DNA from: Peronospora farinosa
Lineage: Eukaryota; Oomycota; Peronosporomycetes; Peronosporales; Peronosporaceae
Direction: 5' to 3'
Assembly (NCBI GenBank): GCA_947646735.1
Contig: CANTFK010000987.1
Span: forward strand, 372,001 to 436,000
DNA: 64,000 nucleotides
The notes under the pieces were generated by a model. It worked only from the letters and a program-made list of their open reading frames with translations. It was not told the DNA's origin and ran no database searches. A program made the position numbers and the translations under genes. Positions 47,001 through 56,910 of the stretch are shown piece after piece. Position 1 is the stretch's first letter. Each line of letters opens with the position of its first letter.

Positions 47001-48720
47001 GATCTGGATGACAAATTTGTTGTCATCCTAAGATTAACATGGCTCAGAAGGTACGAGCCATGGGTCAGCTGGCAGCATCGAACCGTGAAGATGCCTGCAG
47101 CTTGTTCATCAGATGGCTATTTGATGACCGTCTTGGAGTGTTCACAAGCGTGTGAATGTACTACGAGTGAGTTCAATGGACTCATATCTGGTACGGTCGT
47201 TAGTAGGACTGCACAAAAGCTTAATGTGGCATACAGTCATACTGTGGAGAAAGATGCCGGCGGCTGTGCAGAAGCACAGGCAGCGCCGAAGGTCCACCTC
47301 TCGAATAAGCCGAGTGGACCGGGACATGAATGCTTGCCTAGAGGGCAACATTCACAGAGAACAAACCGGTTGCCCAGAAGCGACAACACGGTAATCCACG
47401 ATTACCTGGAGAGTTTATCGTAGAGGATCTTGCTGTGGTTGCTTTATCACAGCTAAAGGAAGTCGATGGAATAAGTTCCATCGAGCCTGAGGAAAGAAGT
47501 CCCATGGAAACAATCACTGAGGATATAAGTTCCCGGGAAGTAACTGAGACGTTAAACGTCTTGGTTGATGACGGATCAAACGTAGGCGCTTGTACGCTTG
47601 ATCTAGTTGCGCCTCTGAAGTTGTTTCGAAGATAACATCGACGCCAGTCGCTTGATGATCGTAGGCTCAAATATGTTGAGCGCGAGACACCTCTAACGAG
47701 GATGACGGTGCGCCTTGCAACTAGCGCATCCGTAACAGTAAAGAAACATAGTGTAATTTCACTACACGCTTGAAGACAAAGTGTACGATGATGATTTCAT
47801 CGTACTCGATCTGGATGACAAATTTGTTGTCATCCTAAGATTAACATGGCTCAGAAGGTACGAGCCATGGGTCAGCTGGCAGCATCGAACCGTGAAGATG
47901 CCTGCAGCTTGTTCATCAGATGGCTATTTGATGACCGTCTTGGAGTGTTCACAAGCGTGTGAATGTACTACGAGTGAGTTCAATGGACTCACTATCTGGT
48001 ACGGTCGTTAGTAGGACTGCACAAAAGCTTAATGTGACAGACAGTCATACTGTGGAGAAAGATGCCGGCGGCTGTGCAGAAGCACAGGCAGCGCCGAAGG
48101 TCCACCTCTCGAATAAGTCGAGTGGACCGGGACATGAATGCTTGCCTAGAGGGCAACATTCACAAATAACAAACCGGTTGCCCAGAAGCGACAACACGGT
48201 AATCCACGATTACCTGGAGAGTTTATCGTAGAGGATCTTGCTGTGGTTGCTTTATCACAGCTAAAGGAAGTCGATGGAATAAGTTCCATCGAGCCTGAGG
48301 AAAGAAGTCCCATGGAAACAATCACTGAGGATATAAGTTCCCGGGAAGTAACTGAGACGTTAAACGTCTTGGTTGATGACGGATCAAACGTAGGCGCTTG
48401 TACGCTTGATCTAGTTGCGCCTCTGAAGTTGTTTCGAAGATAACATCGACGCCAGTCGCTTGATGATCGTAGGCTCAAATATGTTGAGCGCGAGACACCT
48501 CTAACGAGGATGACGGTGCGCCTTGCAACTAGCGCATCCGTAACAGTAAAGAAACATAGTGTAATTTCACTACACGCTTGAAGACAAAGTGTACGATGAT
48601 GATTTCATCGTACTCGATCTGGATGACAAATTTGTTGTCATCCTAAGATTAACATGGCTCAGAAGGTACGAGCCATGGGTCAGCTGGCAGCATCGAACCG
48701 TGAAGATGCCTGCCGCTTGT

Positions 48721-49030
48721 CAGGGGGGGGGGGGGGGGTCCATCAATGCTATTTATACCTCTTGATTTCACAATAATTTACACAAGTGATTTAATCTCCT
48801 TGGGGGGGGTTTGTGGGAAAAAAAAAATTTTAAGACAACAACTTTTGGAGAAAAATGCGGGGGGGGGAAAAAAAACCCCCCCCCCCCCCCCCAAAAAAAA
48901 GGGGGGGGGGGAAAATTTGGGAAAAAAACAAAAAAAAAACACCCAAAAAAAAACATTTGTGAGGGTTTTTTGGTGGGGGTTTTTGTTGTGTTTTTTAAAA
49001 AAGGAAATGGAAGAAAAAATCCAGAAGGAC
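48721..49030. other. Homopolymer-inflated patch, probable assembly or base-calling artefact
   Basis: At the right edge of the array the sequence breaks into long runs of G, A and C (up to 16-17 bases) with almost no ordinary sequence between them, then resumes as linker coding sequence (catggaaac, 49,031). The satellite sequence is interrupted mid-unit at 48,720. I read this as unreliable sequence joining the array to the rest of element C, not as biology. Confidence 0.7.
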
Positions 49031-49300
49031 CATGGAAACAAAACCCGAGGATATAAATTCTCGGGAAGTAACTGAGACGTTAAACGTCTTGGTTAATGAC
49101 GGATCAAACGTTGGCGCTTGTACGCTTGATTTAGTGGCGCCGTCGAAGTTATCTTCGATGATACTTTTATTGCTTACGCTCGAACTTAAATGGTTTTTGC
49201 TCGATTTGTGTAGTGGCAAAGTCAAGCAGATCCGTGTACGCGTTGCAGAAGACGAGAACGTGACCGATATCATATCGGCAACAGTATTCTGATGAGAACG
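49031..49300 (+). pseudogene. Element C linker tail after the array
   Basis: The reading resumes as SREVTETLNVLVNDGSNVGA and TLDLVAPSKLSS, diverged from the array units, and continues past the point where every unit ends (LSGKVKQIRV-type sequence and VAEDENVTDI) to a stop near 49,292. It therefore shows what follows the linker in the original element and fixes the right border of the amplified segment at about VAPxKL. Confidence 0.8.
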
Positions 49301-49316
49301 AAACCGGATCTTAGCA

Positions 49317-49427
49317 GTATATCGCTCGTTTTAAGCCTTATCATTTAGGACACTTTCGTCCATTTATTAGCAGCTAATTAATGGATAGAAGTGTCCTAAG
49401 TGGAAAGGCTTGAATCGAGCGATATAC
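49317..49427. repeat. 111-nt foldback from an inverted duplication of pol coding sequence
   Basis: Paired blocks are 49,317-49,328 with 49,416-49,427 (12 bp), 49,333-49,339 with 49,405-49,411 (7 bp), 49,345-49,355 with 49,389-49,399 (11 bp) and 49,360-49,363 with 49,381-49,384. Read forward, the right arm encodes SVL...IERYTS. The reverse complement of the left arm encodes MDESVL...ERY. The left arm is thus an inverted copy of the same pol segment. Confidence 0.85.
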
Positions 49428-49439
49428 GTCTTAATTCCA

Positions 49440-50534
49440 GGCATTTTGAAGTCAAATCCTTTGTATATGGATTTGGTCGAATTCAAGGATGGATTTCCTA
49501 AATCCGTACCGTGCGAGTTACCTAAGAATAAATGTACTCGACATGAGATCGATCTGATCCAGGCACAAAGTATTGGGTCATGAATCAGTGGCCACTACCT
49601 TATAAACAAATTGAGGCGATCGACAAGTTCTTTGCCGATCGCCTAGCAGCGGGCCATGTGAGGGAGTAAACTTCACCTCACAGCTCTCCGACCTTCTGTG
49701 TGCGCAAGGCCACAGGAAAGTGGCGGATAGTACACGAGTTCAACAAGTTGAACGCTACAACAATACCGGCGCAAACGCCGATACCGAGAAAGGACATGCT
49801 TATAGATGGTATGTCTAAGAGTACCATCTTTTCGTCCATGGATCTGATGGATGGTTTCTATCAGATCCTAATGCGTGAACGGGACATCCCGTACACAGCA
49901 GTGAGCACTCCCAGTGGTATGCTCTGGGAATGGTTGGTGGTGCCGCAAGGGCTCAGTAATGCACCAGCCACATTCGAAGATGTGTTTTGCATCTATTAGG
50001 ACCGGTGCGCGATTTCGCACCGAGTTACTTCGATGATGTGTTCGTCCATAGCCCGGCTATGAACGGGAAAACAGGCGTGGCGGTTCATAAACTCCACCTC
50101 CGTAAGGATCTTACACTTATGCGCGAGCATAAGTTGTACGCCAACCTCAAGAAGTGTAAATTCTCAGCTAGCGAAACACCACTTTTAGAGTGCATCGTCG
50201 GAAAGCATGGCGTACGCCCTGATCCAGAAATGATCAAAGCGATCACAGAATGGCCATTTCCAATTGATGTCAAGGGCCTAAGGAAGTTTGGTAAGCTAGC
50301 GGCGTGCCTGCACAAGTACTCACGAAACTACGCCGAAATGACAGCACATATTTCTTGTTTCCTTAAAATATATGTAAAGTGGAACTGGGACGCCGACTGT
50401 CAGCGTCTTTTTAAACGTATCAAGCAAAGCTTGATTCAATCACCGGTATTGGCGATTGCATGTCAAGACAGACAGCTTCATGTGGTCTGTGACGCCAGCG
50501 ATTTTGCAATTGGCAATGCACTAATGCAATATGA
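49440..50534 (+). pseudogene. Element C reverse transcriptase and start of RNase H
   Basis: After linker sequence (NPLYMDLVEFKDGFPKSVPC; TRHEID) RT reads [67 protein letters not shown], then after a shift near 49,980 the active site YFDDVFVHS and LRKFGKLAACLHKYSRNYAE. RNase H begins with [19 protein letters not shown] and is cut by the insertion at 50,535. The enzyme would copy element RNA to DNA. Stops upstream and frameshifts make it inactive. Confidence 0.88.
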
Positions 50535-51375
50535 TGTGGTGGAGTGGATTCTCCAACAACGTGGGAGAACCACAAACACACACAGCGCCGGACTGCCGAC
50601 TTACGGAGGGGGTACCCCGATACCGTGTCGTATTGGCCTTGGGTCTCACCTTGTGTACCCGTCGGCTTGGCTGGTCTTGCTCCTCGTTAGACGCAGAAGA
50701 CTTAAAGACTTGGTCTTGTATGGAGGGACTTGGGGGCCACGAGTGGATATACATCACTCGGGCCCAGGGTTTCTTGGGCTCAATCGACTGGGTCGAGAGC
50801 AGTGCACCTGGTACTATGTACCCCTTCGGTGTCTAACGATTTCTTGGTCTTTCGACCCCTTTTCTTGTTCCCCGTAGGGAAACCGCTTCCTATAGCGGGT
50901 CGTAGAATGGGTACGAACCCACAGGCCAAAATATTTCCTGGGGTTCGTTCGAGCTTGAATCTTACCATACGTCTGTCTTCAACGGGGGGGCCAAAAAAAA
51001 TCCCTTCCCCGGAACAGGTGGGTAGATCGAAACAAGCTCGCACTTGAGTCTTGACACCTCAGGCCAACTATCCTGAGGTTCAACTTGCGTTGCTTGAGCC
51101 GTCACCTCACCTAACGTCGGTGGGCCAAAGGGTATCCCGCCCGGAATAGGTGAGGTGACGGAGAAGCTTGGAAGGGGCGCTTAAAGCTGCCACGTGTAAT
51201 GCAAATTCGAGTGTGTTTATTTATCTTATTCTCTGTATGCTTTTCTTGCCAAACCCTAACCCTTCGCTCTGGATGGTACCACGTGTTAACTTGTGGAAGA
51301 ACAACTGGCTCTTTAGGACATGGGACTTGTACCGGCTCTGCACTTTAAGGAAGCCTTGTACCTTCTATTCTCTGG

Positions 51376-51740
51376 GGTCCACCGGTCACCTGGGGTCCAC
51401 CAGTCGCCTGGGGTCCACCGGTCACCTGGGGTCCACCAGTCGCCTAAGGTCCACCGGTAACCTGGGTTTACCTGTCACGAATTGTCCACCTGTCGCCTAG
51501 GGTCCACCTGTCACCTGGGTCCACCGGTCACCAGGGTCCACCAGTCGCCTGGGGTCCACTGGTCACCTGGGTCCACTGGTCACCTGGGTCCACCGGTCAC
51601 CTGGGTAAACCTGTCACCTGGGGTCCACCGGTCACCTGGGTCCACCAGTCACCTGGGCAAACCTGTCACCTGGGGTCCACCGGTCACCTGGGTCCACCTG
51701 TTGTCTGGGACTCACCTGTTACCTGGGGTCCACCTAAGCT
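51376..51740. repeat. Minisatellite, 17-18-bp unit
   Basis: About 20 imperfect tandem copies of TCCACCGGTCACCTGGGG lie inside the 2-kb insertion. Variants are CCAGTCGCC and CCTGTCACC. C is strongly enriched on the plus strand. Confidence 0.9.
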
Positions 51741-52118
51741 GCCCTAGCAGCACTGGTCCTTTGGTCTGTAGTGTAGGACATCCTAGTACCTTCTCCGAAC
51801 TCGGGACCTTGGACCAGTTCGGGGCCCTGGTCACTCCCTGTCACTCATTCAAGAGAGCGACCGAGACCTTTCACGCCAGTTATTATAATAACTACGAAGG
51901 CCCCCCCATTACTCTGGAACTTCACCACACACCTTGTACCCTGGTACCCTGGCCTCTTGTACCGTGGGCCCTTGGACCTTGGATTCTGTACTGGCTCTGC
52001 ACGTAGAAATACCTTGTACCTTCTTTGACCTTAGGACCCTGGACCACCTCGGCGCACTGGCCCTTTCGGGTCCTGGTGTGCGCACGGTAGGGTAACCTTG
52101 TACCTTTGACCCTGGACG

Positions 52119-52470
52119 TTCGATACCCCTGTCCCCGGTAACTGGTACCCCTGTCCCCGGTGACTGGTACCCCTGTCCCCGGTAGCTGAAACCCCTGTCC
52201 CTGGTGCCCTGTCCCTGGTGACTGATACCCTTGTCCCCGGTTACTAGAAACCCTGTCCCCGGTAACTGGTATCCCTGTCCCCGGTAACTTGGACGTTCGA
52301 TACCCCTGTCCCCAGTAACTGGTACCCCTGTCCCCGGTGCCCTGTCCCTGGTGACTGATACCCTTGTCCCCGGTTACTAGAAACCATGTCCCCAGCAACT
52401 GAAAACCCTGTCCCTGGTGACTAGTACTCCGGTCCCTGGTGGCTGGAAACCCTGTCCCTGGTGACCCTCG
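52119..52470. repeat. Minisatellite, about 21-22-bp unit
   Basis: Imperfect tandem copies of a unit with core CCCTGTCCCCGGTAACTGGT lie in the right half of the insertion. Some copies are shortened. A GGTACCC block alternates with GGAAACCC variants. Confidence 0.88.
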
Positions 52471-52585
52471 ATTGAGCCTTGGGACCTTGCGAGGCCTGGT
52501 CCCTTGTACCCTGAGGCCCATGTACCTGGTACCCTGTGTCCTTGGTACCCTGGGCCCCGATTCTCCTGGCACTTCACCACAATGA

Positions 52586-53040
52586 CACAGACAGCGCAGA
52601 GTGTGTCGTCTGCTATCAATCGCATCAGCTGCAACTAGTTCAGCGCAACTACCCGGTGCGTGACAAGGAAACCCTTGTCATAAAGTTTGCACTGGCAACG
52701 TTTGGCGTCTATCTTCTAGGGGAATGACCGTTCATTGTGTATACAGACCATGCGTCATTACGCGCGTCTGTAAACAGTCCACACCTCTCGCAAAGAATGG
52801 CGAGATGGTTGTCGATCTTCGCGGAGTATAACTTCTTTGTGGTGTCAAACCAGGACGACATAACGTAGTCGCCGATACTCTTTCATGTAGGCCCGACTTC
52901 AAGCCGACTGTTTCGTTGCGACAGTGATGTGGATATCACTGTCGCTGCGCTGAGTACCAGCGTTTTGTCATCGAGCTTACTCGACGCCATTCGAATAACA
53001 TGCGCACAAGATTTGCCTGATGTATTACCTCAAAGACTCA
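52586..53040 (+). pseudogene. Element C RNase H, second part
   Basis: The reading resumes right after the target duplication with VVCYQSHQLQLVQRNYPVRD and KETLVIKFALATFGVYLLGE, then after a TGA (52,726-52,728) FIVYTDHASLR and HLSQRMARWLSIFAEYNF. These are the later RNase H motifs that remove RNA from RNA-DNA hybrids during reverse transcription. The ADALSRR-type ending is degraded. Confidence 0.8.
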
Positions 53041-53085
53041 TTCAAGCAAGCTAAGAAGAACTTGCCTGCAATGTATTGATCTTGT

Positions 53086-54600
53086 ATGGATCGATACACC
53101 CAGCGGAACGGCTTACTGTACTACACAACCGTCGACGGCGACACGTTTCGTGTCTTCGTAACTCCCCAACATAATCTCAGATTACGGATTGTGTTTGAAT
53201 GTGACGATGCACCAGCTAATCGGCATCGCGGTCGTGAGAAGACTTGCCCCACGGTCAGTCGCAACTTTTACTGGCCACGCCAGTATAAGTTTGTGCGCAA
53301 GTACGTGCGTGCTTGCGAGGTGTGTCAACGAGTGAAGCCTAGTCCTTACTTCGTGCACCATTGCAGCCTCTACCTGTTCCGGTAGAGTGCTGGGAATCCG
53401 TATCAATGGATTCTGTCTTTGGGGACCCCAAAGACGCTCACGGTAATAATGGTATTCTCGTGTTTGTAGACAGGTTCAGCAAGATGGTACATCTTGTTGC
53501 TGTAACTGAGTCGATCACAGCAGAGAGCTGTGCACGGGTGTTCATCGATACAATCTTTCGATTTCACGGGTACCCTGTGAACTTGTGTCCGATAGGGACC
53601 CCCGGTTCACGGCTGATTTTATGCGATCCGTGTTATAAACACTTAATACACGTATCATAGTGTCTACTTCTGACCATCTAGAAACCCATGGTCAGACTTA
53701 ACGCACCGAACGCATCCTCGAAGAGAGATTATATGAGAATACATTCACTCGTTCACGAGTTGAAGTGAGTTTTTGTCGATGGTTGAATTTGCCATCAAAA
53801 ACTCAATGCATGCGTCAACACGCCGCATACACCATACTACGCGAATGGCCTTCGCCATTCATTTGTCCCGACCTTAGTAGAGGGTAACTCTAATTCGGGG
53901 GAGAGGAACTCGCTCGACCGAGAACCAATCTGGTTCTCGCTTATTACGCGCCGACGTTATGGTCGACGCGTAAGTAAATGAAGTTATATCAGTCAGTCAA
54001 CTTTGGTGAAGAATAAGAAAGCAAGAGCGATGGCGCTCATAGAAATGATGATACTGACGACGTCAGCATCGTTCGAGGTATCAATAGCGAGAACACTAAT
54101 GCTATCGCTGAATTAGTAACAGACTTCTCTGCTGTGCATTAACAATGCACTGCAACAAAAGGCAATATTTTAGCAGAGGAGTTCCTGTCGACTTGTAAAG
54201 CGGTAGTCCTTTTCGTGCAGTACTCCATCGCAGAACGGTGAACGAAAAAAAACGAAACGCAGACAATAATGTAAGGACAAATGGTCACTTTTTAAGGAGA
54301 TTTATTATTATTAAGAATAGTATATTTACTTAACACGTAGTGACTAACGTGGGCAGCAAAAAATTTGTTGTTCAAGTACATCGGGCCATTTTTTTTATTG
54401 CGCTGACTAGGCAACGCATTCACGATCGAGCTACCACGCAACATGAGTACGCATCCCACGGTTTACGTGGGACATCTTTGTCCGTACGTTCAATACGCGG
54501 CTTCGTCGAGCGGTGCAGACACTTGCAACGCTCAAAAGTCTCAATTAGTTTCTTGTATTCACGATCCAGATTTGCAACTCGAACATTTTAAGAGTACATC
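53086..54600 (+). pseudogene. Element C integrase (zinc finger, core, GPF module)
   Basis: The zinc finger region reads RGREKTCPTVSRNFYWPRQY and CEVCQRVKPSP, with the first catalytic Asp in SVSMDSVFGDPKDAHG (53,361 on). The core continues in other frames (STSDHLETHGQT). A spacer with SENTNAIAELVTDFSAVH (about 54,080-54,140) is followed by KYIGPFFLL and ELPRNMSTHPTVYVGHL (54,380-54,490), the conserved GPF module. Multiple shifts are present. The antisense gene of this element overlaps from 54,420 on. Confidence 0.8.
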
Positions 54601-55650
54601 GTCCCATTACACTTGGTGATCTCCTGACGAGCTTCCGCCAGCTCGTCACGCGAAGAGCGAATCATCCGATTGCTATCCAACTGTGCAACAGCATAATCGG
54701 CACGGTATTCGCCCGATTAAACTTAAGATGCTGCACAAATTCACTCAAGCCGTGACGCATGTCCCGCTTGTGGTCTTCGTACCGAAATAATTCACGAGTT
54801 ACGTGATAAAATCGGCCCAGCTCGGCTTTCAGGTTCGACGAAAGTATCGAACCAGACTTTTCCTCCACCACCGCATCCGATGGTGGACTCTCGTGATGAC
54901 AAGCGTTTTCTGGTGGAACGCTTGCTAAATCAACGCGACGTTAAGGACGTCAGACGAGCTACCTTGTCCAGTTGCGTGGCTATCCGCCTTCGGTGAATAG
55001 CTAAAAACCTCGTGCCCAGTTAATAACAGAAGTTCTTGGCCTCGTCGGGCAGTACGACGAGGCACTTCCGATGAAGAAGGCAAACCATAGAAAAACAAGG
55101 GCCCAGCGCGCTTGTAAAGGAACGAAAGTAACAATTCCTTCGCGCGTCTTGGAAGAGATACGAGCCCTCTACCAGGACTCAATTAGAAAATAAGCCTGCT
55201 TTAACGTTTTAACCGAGTTGCACGTGCAACTCGGCTAGGTCGCCCCAGAAAAGACATGGCAATTCAGCCTCTTTTAACAACCGATGCACGTGAAAGTGTG
55301 CACCGATCGCGATTCTCTTTCCAAATCTGTCGCGATTAGCGATGTCTTTTCGAAGCCAAACGTTATGTCCAACGTTATCAACGCTGGTAATAAACGCATT
55401 TCAAGCCTGAAGTAACGCATCAGCGTCACGCTTACAAGGTGCGCTGTACCATCATTAATTCGAATAAACATTGATGTAAAAGCCGTTCGTAGTGCGAAAG
55501 TAGTTTGCACTGACGTCAAGGTCGTCAAGCTTTGACGCGATAAACAGCGTATATATGCATTTATCACCGGTCATACCAGACCAGCTGTCCAGTAGATGCT
55601 GAAGCAGCATCAGCGGTTTCCGTTCAGAATCAAGACGCTAAACATTGTGG
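54420..55650 (-). pseudogene. Antisense gene of element C, decayed
   Basis: On minus a protein-like reading starts near 55,650 (LMLLQHLLDSWSGMTGDKCI; TLFIASKLDDLDVSANYFRT; RFGKRIAIGAHFHVHRLLKE) and continues with shifts through LASVPPENACHHESPPSDAV, VEEKSGSILSSNLKAELGRF and SEFVQHLKFNRANTVPI to RMIRSSRDELAEARQEITKC and VANLDREYKKLIETFERCKC, stopping at the TGA 54,420-54,422. The second half is a charged coiled coil. Orientation, position and architecture match the antisense genes of A and B. At least five interruptions are present. I do not recognise the protein. Confidence 0.45.
54860..55193 (+). pseudogene. Element C chromodomain
   Basis: The plus strand reads VDSRDDKRFLVERLLNQRDV, then after a one-base shift SYLVQLRGYPPSVNS-stop-KPRAQL and GLVGQYDEALPM, ending with a basic tail at the TAA near 55,191-55,193. 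This matches the C-terminal chromodomain of chromovirus integrases (LVxWRGYPPSxxSWEP). The whole stretch is overlapped by the antisense gene. Confidence 0.75.
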
Positions 55651-56149
55651 TCTCGAGGCTTCTGCGTTACGTACGATCAGTATTGACATCAAGAGTAACG
55701 CCCCCCAGCGAGCTTACTCGGCTTCAAAATGCGAGTCGTCTGACTAATCAGTCGACCCGAATATGTCTCAGCGCACTTAATCCTTCAATAGTCTACTGTC
55801 TTCATAAAGTAGGGACTAAAGGGGCAGCATCTCGGGCGATTCCGAAGTAAGGAAGATCATTTCAAGTCGGATGAATCATCACCAGAGTAAAAAAACTCTT
55901 ACTATGGATCAACATCTTCACGTGGCATTGAGCCACGTGAACTTGTAACATACGTTGCAGGATGATGTTAACAAACATAAGACGATTGATCATCTGCTGG
56001 TTGATACTGTGAAGTCTTAACAGCCGCTGCATGTTTGCATGCAGCTTAGTTCTTTGCCGCTTTTTCGGCAACGCGCAGTTCCTTCGTATTGTTCGAAGGT
56101 TTGCTGGAATAAAAGAATAACCAGCAAGTGCTCCCCATTCCATAGTCAC
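55651..56149. other. Region 3' of element C, no gene supported
   Basis: This region should include the 3' end or LTR of element C, but no borders were found. A perfect 10-bp-arm hairpin (TTCACGTGGC, 55,917-55,926; GCCACGTGAA, 55,932-55,941) is present. Open frames on both strands lack domains. Confidence 0.35.
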
Positions 56150-56910
56150 TAAGAAGCCATGTTGATTGAGAGGGGGAGGGTTGATGCAGCGTAGTTACCA
56201 ATGGGTATGCAGTACCAGGTGCATCGCTCTCGACTAATTTGATCGAGCACAAAGATCCCGGTTTGCGTGAAGCGTATCCACTCGTAATGGAGGTGATTAT
56301 TGTCATTGTCGTAATATTCTTTGCTTCGTAAATTACCTGAGCGTAATTGTCGAAAGGTGACCATTAAGACTAAGTTTAATGAAGCTCCATCCGCGATACA
56401 ATTATAGATGTATTCTTTCCACGCAGCCATGAGATCACTTCAAGGTCAGCCGTCCATCGATCCCGAGCGATCCTGTTCGAGCACATAATGCATCTTGCCA
56501 CCACTCGCAACGTGCGAGCAATCAAATTTGTGTCCGCTAAAATACGTAAAGCCGTCAAAGACTGATCTTGGCTTGGGCTCTGGTTTAAGCCACGCATCAA
56601 GAACGCAGTGCGAAGGCTTATCGTCGTGGGTATGCGCATCGCACTTGTAGCCGCATTTGCCAAAGAGTTACAATTTCATCTTCGATGTGCACGAATCTTC
56701 CCAGCCCAGCGTCTTCCAGAATTATTCATGCAGTACTTCATCCGTCTCATTCTCCTGTTTTGGCTTAAGTGCGCGTGTGCAGTGACGTCGCTGATCCGTG
56801 GTGCTTTCAGAGTACACACACTTGTCCTTCTGACCTTGCTTGCAATTAAGGTAGTGGATATGCTCACGACCTACCATAAAGCTATACAAGCTGCACATTT
56901 CAGACATTCC
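56150..56910 (-). pseudogene. Decayed Cys/His-rich gene of unknown function
   Basis: Minus-strand segments read MVGREHIHYLNCKQGQKDKC and YSESTTDQRRHCTRALKPKQ (56,880-56,770), then CGYKCDAHTHDDKPSHCVLD (about 56,650), FDGFTYFSGHKFDCSHVASG (about 56,530) and, after stops, YNCIADGASLNLVLMVTF and RERCTWYCIPIGNYAAS (to 56,160). The regular Cys/His spacing suggests a zinc-binding domain, as in DNA-binding domains of some transposases, but I cannot name it. Stops and a shift make it dead. Its end shares a block with the 2-kb insertion at 50.8 kb. Confidence 0.35.

Larger units (their letters stand above)
17774..48720 (+). repeat. Satellite array: 38 complete + 1 partial units of about 807 bp from the Gypsy protease-RT linker
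   Basis: Units begin at GACGCCAGTC (17,774 in variant form, 18,581, 19,387, 20,194, 21,001 and so on to 48,448). Lengths are mostly 805-809 bp, with four units of 813 bp that carry an 8-bp insertion in the GATGACAAATTTG stem. Each unit runs from just after the protease catalytic motif (RRQSLDDRRLKY) through the end of the protease fold (RLTWLRRYEPWVSWQHRT) to the linker end (TLDLVAPLKL). All copies after the first share a one-base change near the middle that splits the frame into about 147 and 63-73 codons, so amplification happened at DNA level after the gene was dead. Subfamilies differ at ctcacttgtgg versus ctcatatctgg and at gccggcggc versus gccggccgc. Confidence 0.95.
50535..52581. mobile_element. 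2,047-bp DNA-transposon-like insertion with 4-bp target duplication
   Basis: It interrupts RNase H of element C. ATGA at 50,531-50,534 is repeated at 52,582-52,585, and removing the insert plus one ATGA restores the RNase H reading across the gap. The ends are inverted repeats: TGTGGTGGAGTG at the left and TGTGGTGAAGTG (reverse complement) at the right, 11 of 12 matching. No transposase was found, so it is probably non-autonomous. The interior holds two minisatellites. A block near 50,785-50,830 also occurs, inverted, at about 56,205-56,260. Confidence 0.75.
16407..55193 (+). mobile_element. Element C: Ty3/Gypsy retrotransposon with an internal 31-kb satellite
   Basis: Plus-strand order is gag (16.4-17.6 kb), the edge of protease, the tandem array of protease-linker units (17,774-48,720), the linker tail (49.0-49.6 kb), RT (49.6-50.5 kb), RNase H split by an insertion, integrase (53.1-54.6 kb) and chromodomain (54.9-55.2 kb). 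An antisense gene lies on minus at 54.4-55.65 kb. Every gene is interrupted by stops or shifts. Without the array and the insertion the element would be close to a normal Gypsy length. Family members are common in Phytophthora-type genomes. Confidence 0.85.

Noticed and set aside
17774..48720. The array as a CRISPR-like or multi-gene cluster, since each unit holds two frames of about 147 and 63-73 codons on plus and further frames on minus
   Set aside because: Units are about 807 bp, contiguous and without unique spacers, and the frames are broken pieces of Gypsy protease-linker. The minus frames are shadows of this.
48746..49075. Open frames through the homopolymer patch
   Set aside because: They consist of runs of Lys, Pro, Gly and Phe produced by homopolymers and do not represent a gene.
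49987..50877. A 296-codon frame spanning RT into the 2-kb insertion as one gene
   Set aside because: The first part is RT-RNase H. After 50,534 the frame runs by chance into the transposon-like insertion.
51168..52572. Long open frames over the minisatellites (repeats rich in Ser/Thr/Gly/Pro)
   Set aside because: Tandem repeats without stops give open frames in several phases. No domain or start context supports them.
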